The notes: a model not told the origin generated them from the sequence alone. DNA of 64,000 nt from Melghirimyces thermohalophilus (GCF_900102685.1 NZ_FMZA01000002.1:168628-232627); one strand, 5' to 3'. Shown: positions 15,284 through 24,040, counted from the first letter of the stretch. Program-made: numbers and translations.

Positions 15284-15973
15284 ATGAAAACCATCCTGAT
15301 TGTTGATGACGAACAAAAGATTCGTGAAGTACTCTCCTCGTACCTTGTCCATGCTGGATATCGTACTCTGGAAGCAGGAACAGGAAAAGAAGCGCTTGAT
15401 ATCCATCGCAAAGAAGCGGTGGATTTCATCATTTTGGACCTGATGCTTCCGGACTATTCTGGAGAAGAGGTTTGCAGAGAAATTCGTCGACAATCCGCTG
15501 TACCCATCCTGATGTTGACCGCGAAGGTGGAAGAACGACATCGACTAGAGGGGCTTTCCATCGGAGCAGACGATTACGTCATCAAGCCCTTCAGCCCCCG
15601 TGAAATTGTCGCCCGCGTTCAAGCTATCCTGCGCCGTTCCGCCAATGATTTACTTGCCGAGCGAATTTCCTATAACGATGGAGACCTGGTTGTGGATACC
15701 CGAACAAAGACCGTCTGTAAGGCAGGTCAACCGGTCCACCTAACCCCTATCGAGTACCGGCTCATTCAGATCCTCGCTCGCAACCCGGGCCGGCCTTTCT
15801 CGCGGGGAGAGCTGGTAGAAAAACTGTTTGGATTGGATTATTCCGGGGATGAACGGACAATCGACCAACATATAAAAAACTTGCGGAACAAAGTGGAAAC
15901 CGACCCTAAAAAACCGACGTATCTCCAAACCGTGTTTGGTGTTGGATACCGGTTCGAGGGGGGGAGATCATGA
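15284..15973 (+). CDS. OmpR/PhoB-family response regulator
   Basis: This cytoplasmic transcription factor is controlled by the kinase encoded next. The receiver domain has the acidic pair DDE (residues 8-10), phosphoacceptor Asp52 in LDLMLPD, Thr in MLTAK and Lys in YVIKPF. The C-terminal winged helix of the OmpR type (LTPIEYRLIQILARNPGRPFSRGELVEKL to TVFGVGYRFEG) binds DNA. It overlaps the kinase gene by four bases (ATGA), so the two are translationally coupled. The genes downstream suggest that it senses copper or a related stress (inference). Confidence 0.93.
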   Translation: MKTILIVDDEQKIREVLSSYLVHAGYRTLEAGTGKEALDIHRKEAVDFIILDLMLPDYSGEEVCREIRRQSAVPILMLTAKVEERHRLEGLSIGADDYVIKPFSPREIVARVQAILRRSANDLLAERISYNDGDLVVDTRTKTVCKAGQPVHLTPIEYRLIQILARNPGRPFSRGELVEKLFGLDYSGDERTIDQHIKNLRNKVETDPKKPTYLQTVFGVGYRFEGGRS

Positions 15974-17091
15974 ACCGCAAACTTCAGTTCCGGCTGACGG
16001 CGGCATTCATTGGGGTAGCGACCGGTGTCGTCCTGGTGGCTACCATCATCTTCATTTTGGAAACCCACTACCACTTTTCCATGTATCAGCATCAATTCCC
16101 AGACTCGGGTTCGGTGCGGGGACTCAATTATCATTTTGAGCAAGCGCTGATCCAGTCTACATTGTGGACCGCATTGGGAGCGGTGGTGTTAGCGATCGTC
16201 CTCAGTTGGTTGGTGGCACGTCGAATCACCTCTCCCCTGGTCATCATGAGGAAGAGCGCCGAGGCAATCACCGAAGGGAATCTTCAAACCCGAGTGCCCG
16301 TACATGGACAGGACGAGTTGGCTGAATTAGGACAAGCCATGAATCACCTGACCGAGCAATTGGAACGCCAGGAACACCTTCGCCGGCAAATGACCTCCGA
16401 TGTGGCTCATGAACTAAGGACGCCCCTGGCTACACTGAAAAGCCACATGGAGGCCTTCGAAGACGGAATCTGGCAACCCACACCCGAGCGCCTCCGTGCA
16501 GTCACTGATGAGATCGACCGTCTAATTGGACTAGTGGGGGACATGCAGCAGTTGACCTTGCTCGAATCACCGGAGTTCGTACTGGAACAAAGGGAGGAAG
16601 ACCTCTCTGACATCGTGGAACAGACGCTTGTCAATATGCGCACTTCCTTTGATCGAAAAGGCGTTACGTTGAAATCGGAGAACGCCGGTCCGGTTCATGC
16701 ATTCGTGGATCGCCGGCGGATGGCCCAAGTGCTGGTTAACCTACTCTCTAATGCCCTTAAATTCACTCCACAAGGTGGGGTGGTTACGGTGCGAACCAAG
16801 CGGCAGGGGCCAGAGGCGATCCTGACCGTCCAAGATACCGGGAAAGGGATCCCCCGGGAAGAACTCCAACGGGTTTTTGAGCGATTTTATCGGGTGGACC
16901 ATTCGCGTAACCGGCAATCCGGTGAAAGCGGGATCGGCCTTACCATTGCAAAAAAGCTGGTGGAATCCCACGGAGGGACTATCCGGATTGAAAGCGAACC
17001 CGGAACAGGGACCACTATCCATGTCCGCGTTCCAAGTGAACACAGTAATTTGCGGCCACCCAAAAATTCTTCATCATTTTCTCATAAGTGA
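15970..17091 (+). CDS. Sensor histidine kinase (HAMP type)
   Basis: This membrane sensor of 373 residues has a first membrane helix at about 8-30, a short extracellular loop of about 35 residues containing several His and Tyr (ETHYHFSMYQHQF), a second helix at about 64-83, HAMP, and HisKA with the phosphorylated His147 in DVAHELRTPL. The ATPase domain shows LVNLLSNALKF, DTGKGIP and SGIGLTIAKKLVE. The short His/Met-containing loop is compatible with a metal ligand. It phosphorylates the preceding regulator. The downstream Met/His-rich lipoprotein begins 43 bases later and may be in the same transcript. Confidence 0.93.
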   Translation: MNRKLQFRLTAAFIGVATGVVLVATIIFILETHYHFSMYQHQFPDSGSVRGLNYHFEQALIQSTLWTALGAVVLAIVLSWLVARRITSPLVIMRKSAEAITEGNLQTRVPVHGQDELAELGQAMNHLTEQLERQEHLRRQMTSDVAHELRTPLATLKSHMEAFEDGIWQPTPERLRAVTDEIDRLIGLVGDMQQLTLLESPEFVLEQREEDLSDIVEQTLVNMRTSFDRKGVTLKSENAGPVHAFVDRRRMAQVLVNLLSNALKFTPQGGVVTVRTKRQGPEAILTVQDTGKGIPREELQRVFERFYRVDHSRNRQSGESGIGLTIAKKLVESHGGTIRIESEPGTGTTIHVRVPSEHSNLRPPKNSSSFSHK

Positions 17092-17134
17092 CGGATACCA
17101 TAGTCCTATCACGGATAGGAGAGAGGTATTTGTC

Positions 17135-18397
17135 ATGAGAAAGCAAACTCACATAGCCATAGGTACGATGCTAATCCTCACCTTGATATTTACCGGGTGT
17201 TCCATGGCCGGAAACAACGGGAACATGGACCACGGAGATATGAATCACGGGGACATGAAAAAAGAAGGATCCTCAAATATGGGTGGCATGTCCATGATGA
17301 ATCAGAAAGTAAACAAAGCCGGCGATCAAAACCGCCTAAACATGGACACTAAGAACGTCACCCGTATAGATCAGGACGATCCCGTTAAGGTTGCCGTGGA
17401 AACGTCCCAAATGATTTGGCCCGCATCCCATGAAGGCAACCGACCGGGTACTGTACTGCTCGGGGTAAAGGATGACTGGAAAACGAATCTCCCCGCAGTC
17501 ACCCTGGTTCACCATCCCAACAACGGGCCATTGCTCTATGCAAGTAAGAATAGTATCCCCAAGGAAACCATGGATGAGTTAAAACGACTCAACCCTAAAG
17601 GAAGTGAGAAGAACCACGGGATCCAAGTCATATTGGTCGGCGATTTTTCTGACAGTGTCCGTAAACAGTTGGAGGATCAGGGGATGAAGGTGGATACTGT
17701 GCGAGGGGTAAACCCTGCAGACACTGCTGCCAAGTTGGATGCTTATTATGCCAAGACGAGCGGTGACCTTCCGCAGAGCGTGATCGTCGGCTCCATGGAC
17801 GTACCGGAGTACACCCTGCCCGCGACCAACTGGATCGCCCATATGCCGGAACCACTGCTGTTTGTCGGCAAAGACAACGTCCCCAAAGAAACGATCGATG
17901 CGTTAAAAAAACGGAAAAACAAGGCTAATATCTACATCCTCGGCCCAAAATCCGTTGTCTCCGCTTCTGTGGAAAAAGAGCTAGATCAATACGGTAAGGT
18001 AAAACGCATCAGTGGCAAAACCCCGGAAGAGAACGCCATTGCATTTGCCAAATATAAGGACAAATCAACGAAATTCGGCTGGGGGATCACCGAACCCGGT
18101 CACGGCCTAACCTTTAACCGCACGGACAACGTGGAATCGGCGATTGCGAGCGCACCCTTCTCCCACATGGGAAAACACGCCCCGATTCTTCTGTTGGACA
18201 AGGGAACGCTGTCTGAACCTATGCACAAGTATCTGATGAGCTTGCAGCCCACATTCAAGGACGACCCCACCGTCGGACCATACAACCATGCGTTCGTCAT
18301 CGGTTCTGAAAAAACGATCTCCTTTACCACGCAAGGAATGATTGACCAGATGCTAGAGATCACACCTGTAAACGGCGGAGGCCACGGCGGGCATTGA
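17135..18397 (+). CDS. Met/His-rich lipoprotein with cell-wall-binding repeats
   Basis: This exported lipoprotein of 420 residues has a signal peptide ending in the lipobox IFTGC (Cys22). A Met/His/Asp-rich segment follows (MDHGDMNHGDM, GGMSMMNQ), typical of copper-binding periplasmic or surface proteins, and the C-terminus is GGGHGGH. The middle (about 75-410) contains repeats of the cell-wall-binding type 2 family, as in ANIYILGPKSVVSASVEKEL. ATG 17135 is preceded by GGAGAGAGG. Together with the two-component system upstream and the Cys-rich protein downstream it suggests surface copper capture (inference). Confidence 0.82.
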   Translation: MRKQTHIAIGTMLILTLIFTGCSMAGNNGNMDHGDMNHGDMKKEGSSNMGGMSMMNQKVNKAGDQNRLNMDTKNVTRIDQDDPVKVAVETSQMIWPASHEGNRPGTVLLGVKDDWKTNLPAVTLVHHPNNGPLLYASKNSIPKETMDELKRLNPKGSEKNHGIQVILVGDFSDSVRKQLEDQGMKVDTVRGVNPADTAAKLDAYYAKTSGDLPQSVIVGSMDVPEYTLPATNWIAHMPEPLLFVGKDNVPKETIDALKKRKNKANIYILGPKSVVSASVEKELDQYGKVKRISGKTPEENAIAFAKYKDKSTKFGWGITEPGHGLTFNRTDNVESAIASAPFSHMGKHAPILLLDKGTLSEPMHKYLMSLQPTFKDDPTVGPYNHAFVIGSEKTISFTTQGMIDQMLEITPVNGGGHGGH

Positions 18398-18432
18398 TTT
18401 CAGGAAACCCCTTTAAAAAAGTCAGCCAGCAC

Positions 18433-18476
18433 AAAAAACCCCAGTCCCTTTCTGAAGGTAGGGACTGGGGTTTTTT
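18433..18476. terminator. Strong bidirectional terminator
   Basis: A 17-base perfect inverted repeat around CCCCAGTCCCT, flanked by A and T runs, lies between two convergent genes. Confidence 0.9.
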
Positions 18477-18488
18477 AGGCCAAAGGGG

Positions 18489-18836
18489 TCAAGCAGCCAT
18501 TTTTCTGCATTCATCCGCACATTGCCGACAGACATTTGCGCATTTTTGGCAATGCTCGTCTTTGAATTTGGAACATTCCTGTGCGCACGCTTCACAGATC
18601 ATCGCACATACATTACAGATTTGTTTGGTGTACATACTGTTTCGAGACATATACCGGGAAGCCATGGAGCAAATCTCGGCACAATCCCTGAGTGCCTGAA
18701 TGCAATGGATCCGGGCTTGTACGTCCGGTTCATTTAAGCACGAAGTCAGGCATTCTTCGCACACCTGCATGCAACGGTTACATATATCGATACAGGATTG
18801 GTATTGTTGCACATTTGTATTCACAACGGTAGGCAT
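18489..18836 (-). CDS. Four-helix-bundle Cys-rich copper-binding protein (Csp-like)
   Basis: The 115-residue cytosolic protein has no signal peptide. Cysteines recur in CxxxC-like spacing through four predicted helices: SCIDICNRCMQVCEECLTSC, CIQALRDCAEICSMA, QICNVCAMICEACAQEC and HCQKCANVCRQCADEC. This is the YhjQ/Csp3-type four-helix copper-storage family, which loads many Cu(I) ions inside the bundle. ATG 18836 lies nine bases from AGGAGG; an upstream ATG at 18842 would be too close to it. It converges on the Met/His-rich lipoprotein, supporting a shared copper theme. Confidence 0.87.
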   Translation of the reverse strand: MPTVVNTNVQQYQSCIDICNRCMQVCEECLTSCLNEPDVQARIHCIQALRDCAEICSMASRYMSRNSMYTKQICNVCAMICEACAQECSKFKDEHCQKCANVCRQCADECRKMAA

Positions 18837-18855
18837 TATCATCCACCTCCTTTCT

Positions 18856-19341
18856 TTTCATCCGGTAAGATTTGTTAAGCGGTCTGCATTTATTCGGACA
18901 CCCTACACCTTAAACAATTGGGTCCAATTCCATTGACGTATGATCGAGTTTGTGTTTTAAGTAGGTGGGTTGGGTTTAGCAGTCCTCAAAGTGCATAAAT
19001 CCCCCCTTTTTTATGCATTCGACAAGGCAACACTTGGGACTGGACCTTTCCCCTCTAAAAACGCTGCAATCCCAGTCAGGGCAAAGTATTTCTCCGGTTT
19101 TGCATAAAAAATGAATTGGAAACGTAACAGGGAGGATGTTTTGTGAAATGACTAAAAAACCGCCCAAAACCCTTGGTATAGCAGGGGAGAGGGCAGTTTT
19201 TGCATAGAAAGTGCAACGTAACAAGATATCTATTTTTATGTAACGTTATATCCCCTTCACAAGCGTAATAGACTGTATACGCTATACAGACCAAAATGAG
19301 ACTTCCAGTGATATAATGGAATTGGTGAGGGGGGAGACGGA
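18856..19341. other. Intergenic region with short imperfect repeats
   Basis: No convincing gene is seen. The motif TTTTGCATA(A/G)AAA..TG followed by ACGTAAC appears at about 19096-19122 and 19197-19220. A related GCATAAA/TTTATGCAT pair occurs at 18992-19018, and GTAACG recurs near 19240. The roughly 100-bp spacing suggests a decayed tandem duplication. Confidence 0.35.
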
Positions 19342-19656
19342 TTGGCAGAAGAGAAGATATTGGTCGCATTGGAGCAGATTGAACACAGAATAGATGAAGG
19401 GTTCCAGTCAGTGAACCGGCAATTTGAGAAGATCAATCAAAGGATCGACCAGTTAGATGAAGCCTTGAAGGAAGTAAGACAGCGGTTGGGGTGGTTGGAG
19501 AAAGGTCAGGCTGATGATGTCGTGGCTCTCTTAAAAGAGATCCGCCAGGCCATAGAGGAGCAGCAGGATTTTGGATCGGCGATGAACCGGCGATTGTTGG
19601 ATGTGGAAGCACGGATTGAGCGGTTACAGAGAAAGGTGGCAAATGCCGGGAATTAA
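19342..19656 (+). CDS. Small coiled-coil protein
   Basis: The 104-residue product is nearly all heptad repeat: ILVALEQIEHRIDEGFQSVNRQFEKINQRIDQLDEAL, then a second stretch (LLKEIRQAIEEQQ and LLDVEARIERLQRKV). It starts with TTG after GGTGAGGGGGGAGA and is followed directly by a terminator, so it is a single-gene unit. No catalytic motif or membrane segment is visible. Proteins of this sort are common beside mobile DNA in Bacillales, but I assign no function. Confidence 0.65.
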   Translation: MAEEKILVALEQIEHRIDEGFQSVNRQFEKINQRIDQLDEALKEVRQRLGWLEKGQADDVVALLKEIRQAIEEQQDFGSAMNRRLLDVEARIERLQRKVANAGN

Positions 19657-19672
19657 GCCCGGCATTTTTACT
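19641..19672 (+). terminator. Terminator after the coiled-coil gene
   Basis: AAATGCCGGG pairs with CCCGGCATTT and a T-rich tail follows, overlapping the end of the gene. Confidence 0.85.
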
Positions 19673-20039
19673 TCTTGTGACAGCTTCGATCGCCTTTCCA
19701 TCAGAAAAAAACCTGGTAAAGCAGGTTTTTGTAAGAAAGACCGGTTTGCTATCATTCTTATACAAATTTTTGGTGGGTATGCTATTTTGTTGAGGCGTTT
19801 TCCAGTGCAGTTAATAACTTAAAACAGCCCGTGTCATGTCACGGGCTGGGAAACGGGGTAAGCGGTAAGCATATAAGGAGGTAAGTAAAGAAACAGGAAC
19901 ATCTTTTGGCCTTGATCTGTTGTTATCGTACAAAACACTAGCCATTTAAACAATCAACCAATGGATCAAATTTATTTTTCCTACTTTCGTATGTCCGGCT
20001 GTCGGAAGGAGGGGCGGTTAGTGCAAGACCGTTATAGTT
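19673..20039. other. Intergenic region
   Basis: I see no gene. A nine-base-pair hairpin (CAGCCCGTG/CACGGGCTG, 19825-19848) lacks a T-run and may be a structured RNA element or a weak terminator. Confidence 0.35.
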
Positions 20040-20456
20040 TCACCAGGTCAAATCCAACTCATCGCAACGCATATCAAACTCAATAAAACAATTTCTTAGA
20101 TCCGCTTCAAAGCTCATGGTATTTATGATGTCATCTACTGTTTTTTCTAATTCTTCAACGGTGGTATAAGTCACATCGAATTCATATTCCCAGCTTTTCG
20201 AATGCGCCTGACGTAGGTTATATTCGCATCTTAAAAACTGCTCGATGGATTCCCTCACTTTTTTCTTACCTCGTACATATTTGTTGTTGTTTTCCACCCG
20301 AAGCCACATCTCAATTTTCACCGTCTTAGGCCTTGTCCCTTGAGTTCTCTCGTACCCTCGGATTGTCAAAATCCTGTTTCCTCCCACGTTTATTTTTAAA
20401 ACACTCATATGAGACATTATAACGTCCGAAAAATCAAGGTTCTCGTTTTGTCTCAT
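20040..20456 (-). CDS. Unknown protein
   Basis: This 138-residue frame has coding character but no family that I recognise. It looks like a mixed alpha/beta cytoplasmic protein: VLKINVGGNRILTIRGY, then KTVKIEMWLRVENNN, a charged helix (GKKKVRESIEQFLRCEYNL) and an acidic end (VEELEKTVDDIINTM ... FDMRCDELDLTW). The start is unsure: ATG 20456, 20417 and 20408 are all possible and none has a strong ribosome site. It stands alone. It is A+T-rich compared with the core genes, suggesting an accessory origin. Confidence 0.5.
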   Translation of the reverse strand: MRQNENLDFSDVIMSHMSVLKINVGGNRILTIRGYERTQGTRPKTVKIEMWLRVENNNKYVRGKKKVRESIEQFLRCEYNLRQAHSKSWEYEFDVTYTTVEELEKTVDDIINTMSFEADLRNCFIEFDMRCDELDLTW

Positions 20457-20622
20457 TTGACTGTACCTAAATGAGACAGTACGATTACAGGAGCTCGATC
20501 AGCGGTCTTTGAATGCAACCAATGGGACCACCGTAAATAAGATGGAACGGGTAGCGGCATCAAATCGGGAGGTGTATCCCTTGATATGGCTGCATTACGC
20601 GCCTTCGAAAATAAAGATATCT

Positions 20623-20667
20623 TTCATCAAAAAGGAACCTTTTGTTTTAAGGTTCCTTTTTGATGAA
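20623..20667 (-). terminator. Terminator of the secreted crystallin-like gene
   Basis: A long inverted repeat around AAAAAGGAACCTT with flanking A/T runs lies just after the stop at 20679 on the minus strand. Confidence 0.85.
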
Positions 20668-20678
20668 CTCATTTTAAT

Positions 20679-21278
20679 TTAGTTATAGTTACCGGTTTGG
20701 ATAGATGAGGTTTGGTCGTTCCAGCCTGAAAAATCAGTTAAGTTTTTATATTTATATCCACTTAACGCTGTGTTGTTTATTTGGATCCAAGTACCTCGAT
20801 AATTACTATCTTTAAATAACCGGACCCAAGATTCAGGTGCTACACCTACAGCAGAAATTCTATCGTTCCAACCAGTACTTAAACTGCTGTTACTTTTCCC
20901 TGACTCCAACTGTATAAAATTCCCGTATCCCTTATTAGAAGTATGCTCATAAAAGTAATTATATTTCGCTAATGAATCTACTGGTGATGTGTTGTTGGAC
21001 AAAAGCTTTTTCGTTTTTTGGTGGTATGCTTCAAACTTTTGTTGAGTTGAGAAGCCAAGTATCCTTTCTCCTTGATCGTTTATTTCGATTACAATTCCAA
21101 CAATTTGTTTATGTTTGTCAGGTGAATATTTTACTCCGTCGACCGTGTCAATTTTTAGTTTATGAATAGAACTTGATGCTGAACTAGCTGCTTTTGTTTC
21201 TCCTTTAAAACCGAAAACAAAAGTGAAAACTCCTGCTACAGCAGTCAAAGTTAAAAATAAATTACGTATCATTTTCAT
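20679..21278 (-). CDS. Secreted beta/gamma-crystallin-like (peptidase inhibitor I36 type) protein
   Basis: This exported protein of 199 residues has a signal peptide, MKMIRNLFLTLTAVAGVFTF, with cleavage after the TKA of the GETKAASS region. The C-terminal 90 residues hold two Greek-key-like repeats: YFYEHTSNKGYGNFIQLESG ... WNDRISAVGV and VRLFKDSNYRGTWIQI ... WNDQTSSIQT. This is the beta/gamma-crystallin pattern shared with peptidase inhibitor I36 proteins of actinomycetes, which bind calcium or block proteases. ATG 21278 follows AGAGGAGG. The target is unknown. Confidence 0.75.
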   Translation of the reverse strand: MKMIRNLFLTLTAVAGVFTFVFGFKGETKAASSASSSIHKLKIDTVDGVKYSPDKHKQIVGIVIEINDQGERILGFSTQQKFEAYHQKTKKLLSNNTSPVDSLAKYNYFYEHTSNKGYGNFIQLESGKSNSSLSTGWNDRISAVGVAPESWVRLFKDSNYRGTWIQINNTALSGYKYKNLTDFSGWNDQTSSIQTGNYN

Positions 21279-21299
21279 CAAATTACCTCCTCTTTTTCC

Positions 21300-21790
21300 A
21301 CACTCGTATATATTATCCTTTATTACCACCCTATTACAAGTACTTTTAACTGCGGAATAAATCAAACATTAAATTTGTTTCTAGAATCCGTTGGCCATTC
21401 ACCAAAATGATTCCCCTTAGTAGGGATAATACCAGCGAAGCTGTCACCAGGGGCCAGGGGCAAAGTAGATTCCATAAAAACTCTCTCAGGATCGTTTCTC
21501 TTCAGCTGAGAGGGCATTATCTTCCCAGCCCGATAACCTAAAAACATCCCATATCAGTTGGTGGCTCGTGAGGGCGAACGCTTGCTAAAAAGATTTTTAA
21601 ATTGCTTTGATATTCAATGAAAAATAAAAAAAGAACGAATACAAGACTATTGAAAGCAATTTCCTCTCAGGTGAGAGTAAATATTTATTTTTTCAATATT
21701 GTTTGATAATGTTATATTCATACTAAAGGGGGAACGAAAATAGAAATTACGAAAAATGAGGATCTTCTTGATCAAAAGCAAATTAAAAGA
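21300..21790. other. Intergenic region
   Basis: No gene that I can defend. The minus strand at 21362-21547 is open for 61 codons (MFLGYRAGKIMPSQL...), possibly a decayed fragment. At 21725-21735 a good ribosome site (AAAGGGGGAAC) precedes the YqcI-type gene but no ATG, GTG or TTG follows at the right distance. Confidence 0.3.
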
Positions 21791-22501
21791 TTGATTGAGC
21801 ACCATGGAAAGGAAGATTGGAGATCTAAAAGTTATGATAAATTCCAAGAAAACATCCTTGATGAAAGTTCGCCATTCCCCTGCTATTTCGCCGTAGAAGC
21901 AGAAAAAAAAGGACTGGCAAGATACATATTTATTGACTCTCCTTATGACAATCATGAATTAGATCGGTTAAGGAATGGTCTATATCAGTATATCGGGAAT
22001 TATCGGAGTATAGGAAAAAGAACGACCTTGGTTACCTTTTTCAAACCATCTAGTCATAACCTCCAAGCTGAGGACTACAAAAATCAATTCTGGCATGTTC
22101 TTCAGTATTTAGCTGATCATGATCCCGTATCTTGGCCTTCCGATATACCCCAGAACCCGGAAGACCCTAAGTGGGAGTTTTGTTTTGCAGGAGAACCCAT
22201 TTTTGTGGTAGCGCGAGCTCCCTTTTACTCAGCAAGAAAAAGCCGTTACACACCCTATGCGCTTGAAATTACAATGCAACCTCGTGGTACACTTGACGAT
22301 ATTACCGGAGATACAAAAAAGGGACAGCAGGTAAGGAGGGTTATCCGGGAGCGGTTAAAGCAGTATGATTTGATCCCCCCACATCCAGATATTGGAGACT
22401 ACGGAACTGAACAGACAAGGGAGTGGATGCAATATGTACTTCCAGATACCAATGAAGAAAGTGTTGTTCGATGTCCTTTCACTAGAAAGAAGGGAGATTA
22501 A
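21791..22501 (+). CDS. YqcI/YcgG-family protein
   Basis: This 236-residue protein resembles the YqcI/YcgG family of Bacillus. Conserved blocks are SSPFPCYFAVEAEKKGLARYIFIDSP near the start, NQFWHVLQYLADHDP in the middle and EFCFAGEPIFVVARAPFYSARKSRY plus FEITMQPRGTL-like text towards the end. Function is unknown. The only usual start is TTG 21791, which has no ribosome site. The frame stays open upstream to a clear GGGGG site followed by ATA at 21740, so the native ATG may have mutated. It overlaps the first base of the lysE start, implying an old two-gene operon. Confidence 0.75.
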   Translation: MIEHHGKEDWRSKSYDKFQENILDESSPFPCYFAVEAEKKGLARYIFIDSPYDNHELDRLRNGLYQYIGNYRSIGKRTTLVTFFKPSSHNLQAEDYKNQFWHVLQYLADHDPVSWPSDIPQNPEDPKWEFCFAGEPIFVVARAPFYSARKSRYTPYALEITMQPRGTLDDITGDTKKGQQVRRVIRERLKQYDLIPPHPDIGDYGTEQTREWMQYVLPDTNEESVVRCPFTRKKGD

Positions 22502-22923
22502 TGGGTACATTTTTTAGCTTTGTTTTGTTGGGGTTGTCCCTTTCCGTACCGATTGGAGCGATTACAGTTGAGATGATCAAAAGGGGGATGAAACATGGTT
22601 TTATCCATTCTTGGTTAGTGGGCATTGGTGGTATGTCAGCTGATGTGCTTTTAATGCTTTTAATCTACTTTGGAGTTGCATCACAATTAACCTCCCCAGC
22701 AGCTAAGCTCATTTTATGGACTGTTGGCTTTTTTGTTCTCCTATATCTGGGTTATGAGAGCATTAAAGAAGCATTTAAGGATGCTAAAGTTTATGTTCAA
22801 AAAAATTCGAATCATAAACAATCTAAAGCGTTTATTTCAGGCTTTCTCATTGCGATATCCAATCCGCAGAACATCATATTCTGGATTGGAATATATGGCT
22901 CGGTATTAGCTTCAACTGTGGAA
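22501..22923 (+). pseudogene. LysE-family exporter, N-terminal half
   Basis: This is the first two thirds of a LysE/RhtB-type amino-acid exporter: SLSVPIGAITVEMIKRGMKHGF in helix 1, WLVGIGGMSADVLLMLL, and ISNPQNIIFWIGIYGSVLAST. After VE at 22923 the sequence leaves the family; the frame reads on into unrelated codons and stops at 22983. The missing C-terminal third lies 7.8 kb downstream at 30733-30936 on the same strand. It follows the YqcI-type gene with a one-base overlap. Confidence 0.85.
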
Positions 22924-22924
22924 T

Positions 22925-23074
22925 CCGTTGTCAGGATTGGCCGCCTTGCTGAAATCACAAGGTCGATCCCAGCTAAACATTGAAAAGGCTATTCAGCTCA
23001 CAGCCGAGCCGGTCGGTAAGGGAACCTATTGGGAACACGGACGGATTAATGCGTACGAGGCAGTGCTTTATTAG
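22925..23074 (+). pseudogene. Subtilase (S8) C-terminal fragment
   Basis: In a different frame from the lysE remnant the DNA encodes LSGLAALLKSQGRSQ, then IEKAIQLTAEPV and the tail WEHGRINAYEAVLY before TAG. These are the last 50 residues of a subtilisin-like protease: the helix after the catalytic Ser box and the closing GRINAYEAV motif. The catalytic domain is absent. It joins the lysE fragment within a few bases, marking a deletion or insertion junction. Confidence 0.8.
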
Positions 23075-23107
23075 AAAAAAAGAGCCCTTTAGAGAGGGCT
23101 CTTTTTT
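23075..23107 (+). terminator. Terminator after the subtilase fragment
   Basis: AAAAAAGAGCCCT pairs with AGGGCTCTTTTTT immediately after the TAG. Confidence 0.85.
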
Positions 23108-23175
23108 ACATCAATGGTACGAACCCTCTTTGGGTTAATGCCGACAGCAGTGATGGTTATGATTTTGAGGTTAGA

Positions 23176-23388
23176 GTGAGTAACAGTGCAACCAGTAAGC
23201 ATACCATCTATTTTTGGTGGCAAAATTCCTACGGCGTAAAATCTAAGACATATACAGCTACACCTGGACAAGGAAGAGTTATCTCACAGTATGCTGGAAT
23301 CGACGGTTACTGGGTTTTACACATGCAATGTGGTTCTACGGGAAGTAATACTGACTGTGAAGGCACTGGTAAAATCTCCACCTGGTGA
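23176..23388 (+). CDS. Small protein or 3' remnant of a secreted protein
   Basis: This frame of 70 residues (GTG start after GAGG) encodes a beta-rich sequence, TIYFWWQNSYGVKSKTYTATPGQGRVIS to YWVLHMQCGSTGSNTDCEG. The frame is also open for at least 30 codons upstream through the terminator (YINGTNPLWVNADSSDGYDFEVRV), so it is more likely the C-terminal end of a larger exported protein whose front part is lost. No family assigned. Confidence 0.45.
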   Translation: MSNSATSKHTIYFWWQNSYGVKSKTYTATPGQGRVISQYAGIDGYWVLHMQCGSTGSNTDCEGTGKISTW

Positions 23389-23910
23389 ATTTGCTTGATA
23401 ATTCACAATACTATAACGAGATGATCTGTATTGTGCTTATTTTGGTGTCTTTCTTGTGTAGACCTATTCCGTGATTCCAAAGAAAAGTGACATGCCGGAG
23501 GGGACCAACATGCCACAAAAAGAACACCCGTATAACACAACCGCCCAGTTTAAAGGAGAAAGGTGAGGCTCATCTATGAATGCCCAAGCGCGACGCGCCG
23601 ATGGAGATCGGACACGTCGCAGAGTAGAGTAGCGCAATTTCATTCTAACATACCGGGCGGTTATCGTTCTATAACAAAACCGGAAGGGATCCTTCTCATG
23701 AATGCTGGATGAGTCCTTTTAGGAATCAAAACTAACTAATAAGGACTGTCGTCATCCCACATATGCTTTTAGCATCCTCCATTTCAACCAACCTAACTAG
23801 CGAAGCACCAGCGAATACGCTTCCTTGCCCGGCTCCTCGGGGAGAGCTTCCTGCTCCGGTTGTCGGAGTTGGATCCTAAGGTGGACACGGTCTTTGTTTT
23901 GAGGAGTCTA

Positions 23911-24000
23911 TGATCCCGGGAAGAAACGGGCCAATACGCCACGGGAGAAGGCATCTCCAAAGCCTTGCAGCTTCTTTTAAAATCCTCTGCACAATTGGCT
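23911..24000 (+). pseudogene. Degenerate amidase C-terminal fragment (second copy)
   Basis: The DNA matches two separate pieces of the amidase remnant at 26905-27310: GGGAAGAAACGGGCCAAT (as at 27110-27127) and the run GCCACGGGAGAAGGCAT onward (as at 27245-27305). About 115 bases between them are deleted and the frame is broken. It is a relic of a paralogue. Confidence 0.7.
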
Positions 24001-24040
24001 ACAAGGGAAACTCCAAACAAAAAACCGCCAAATGGCGGTT

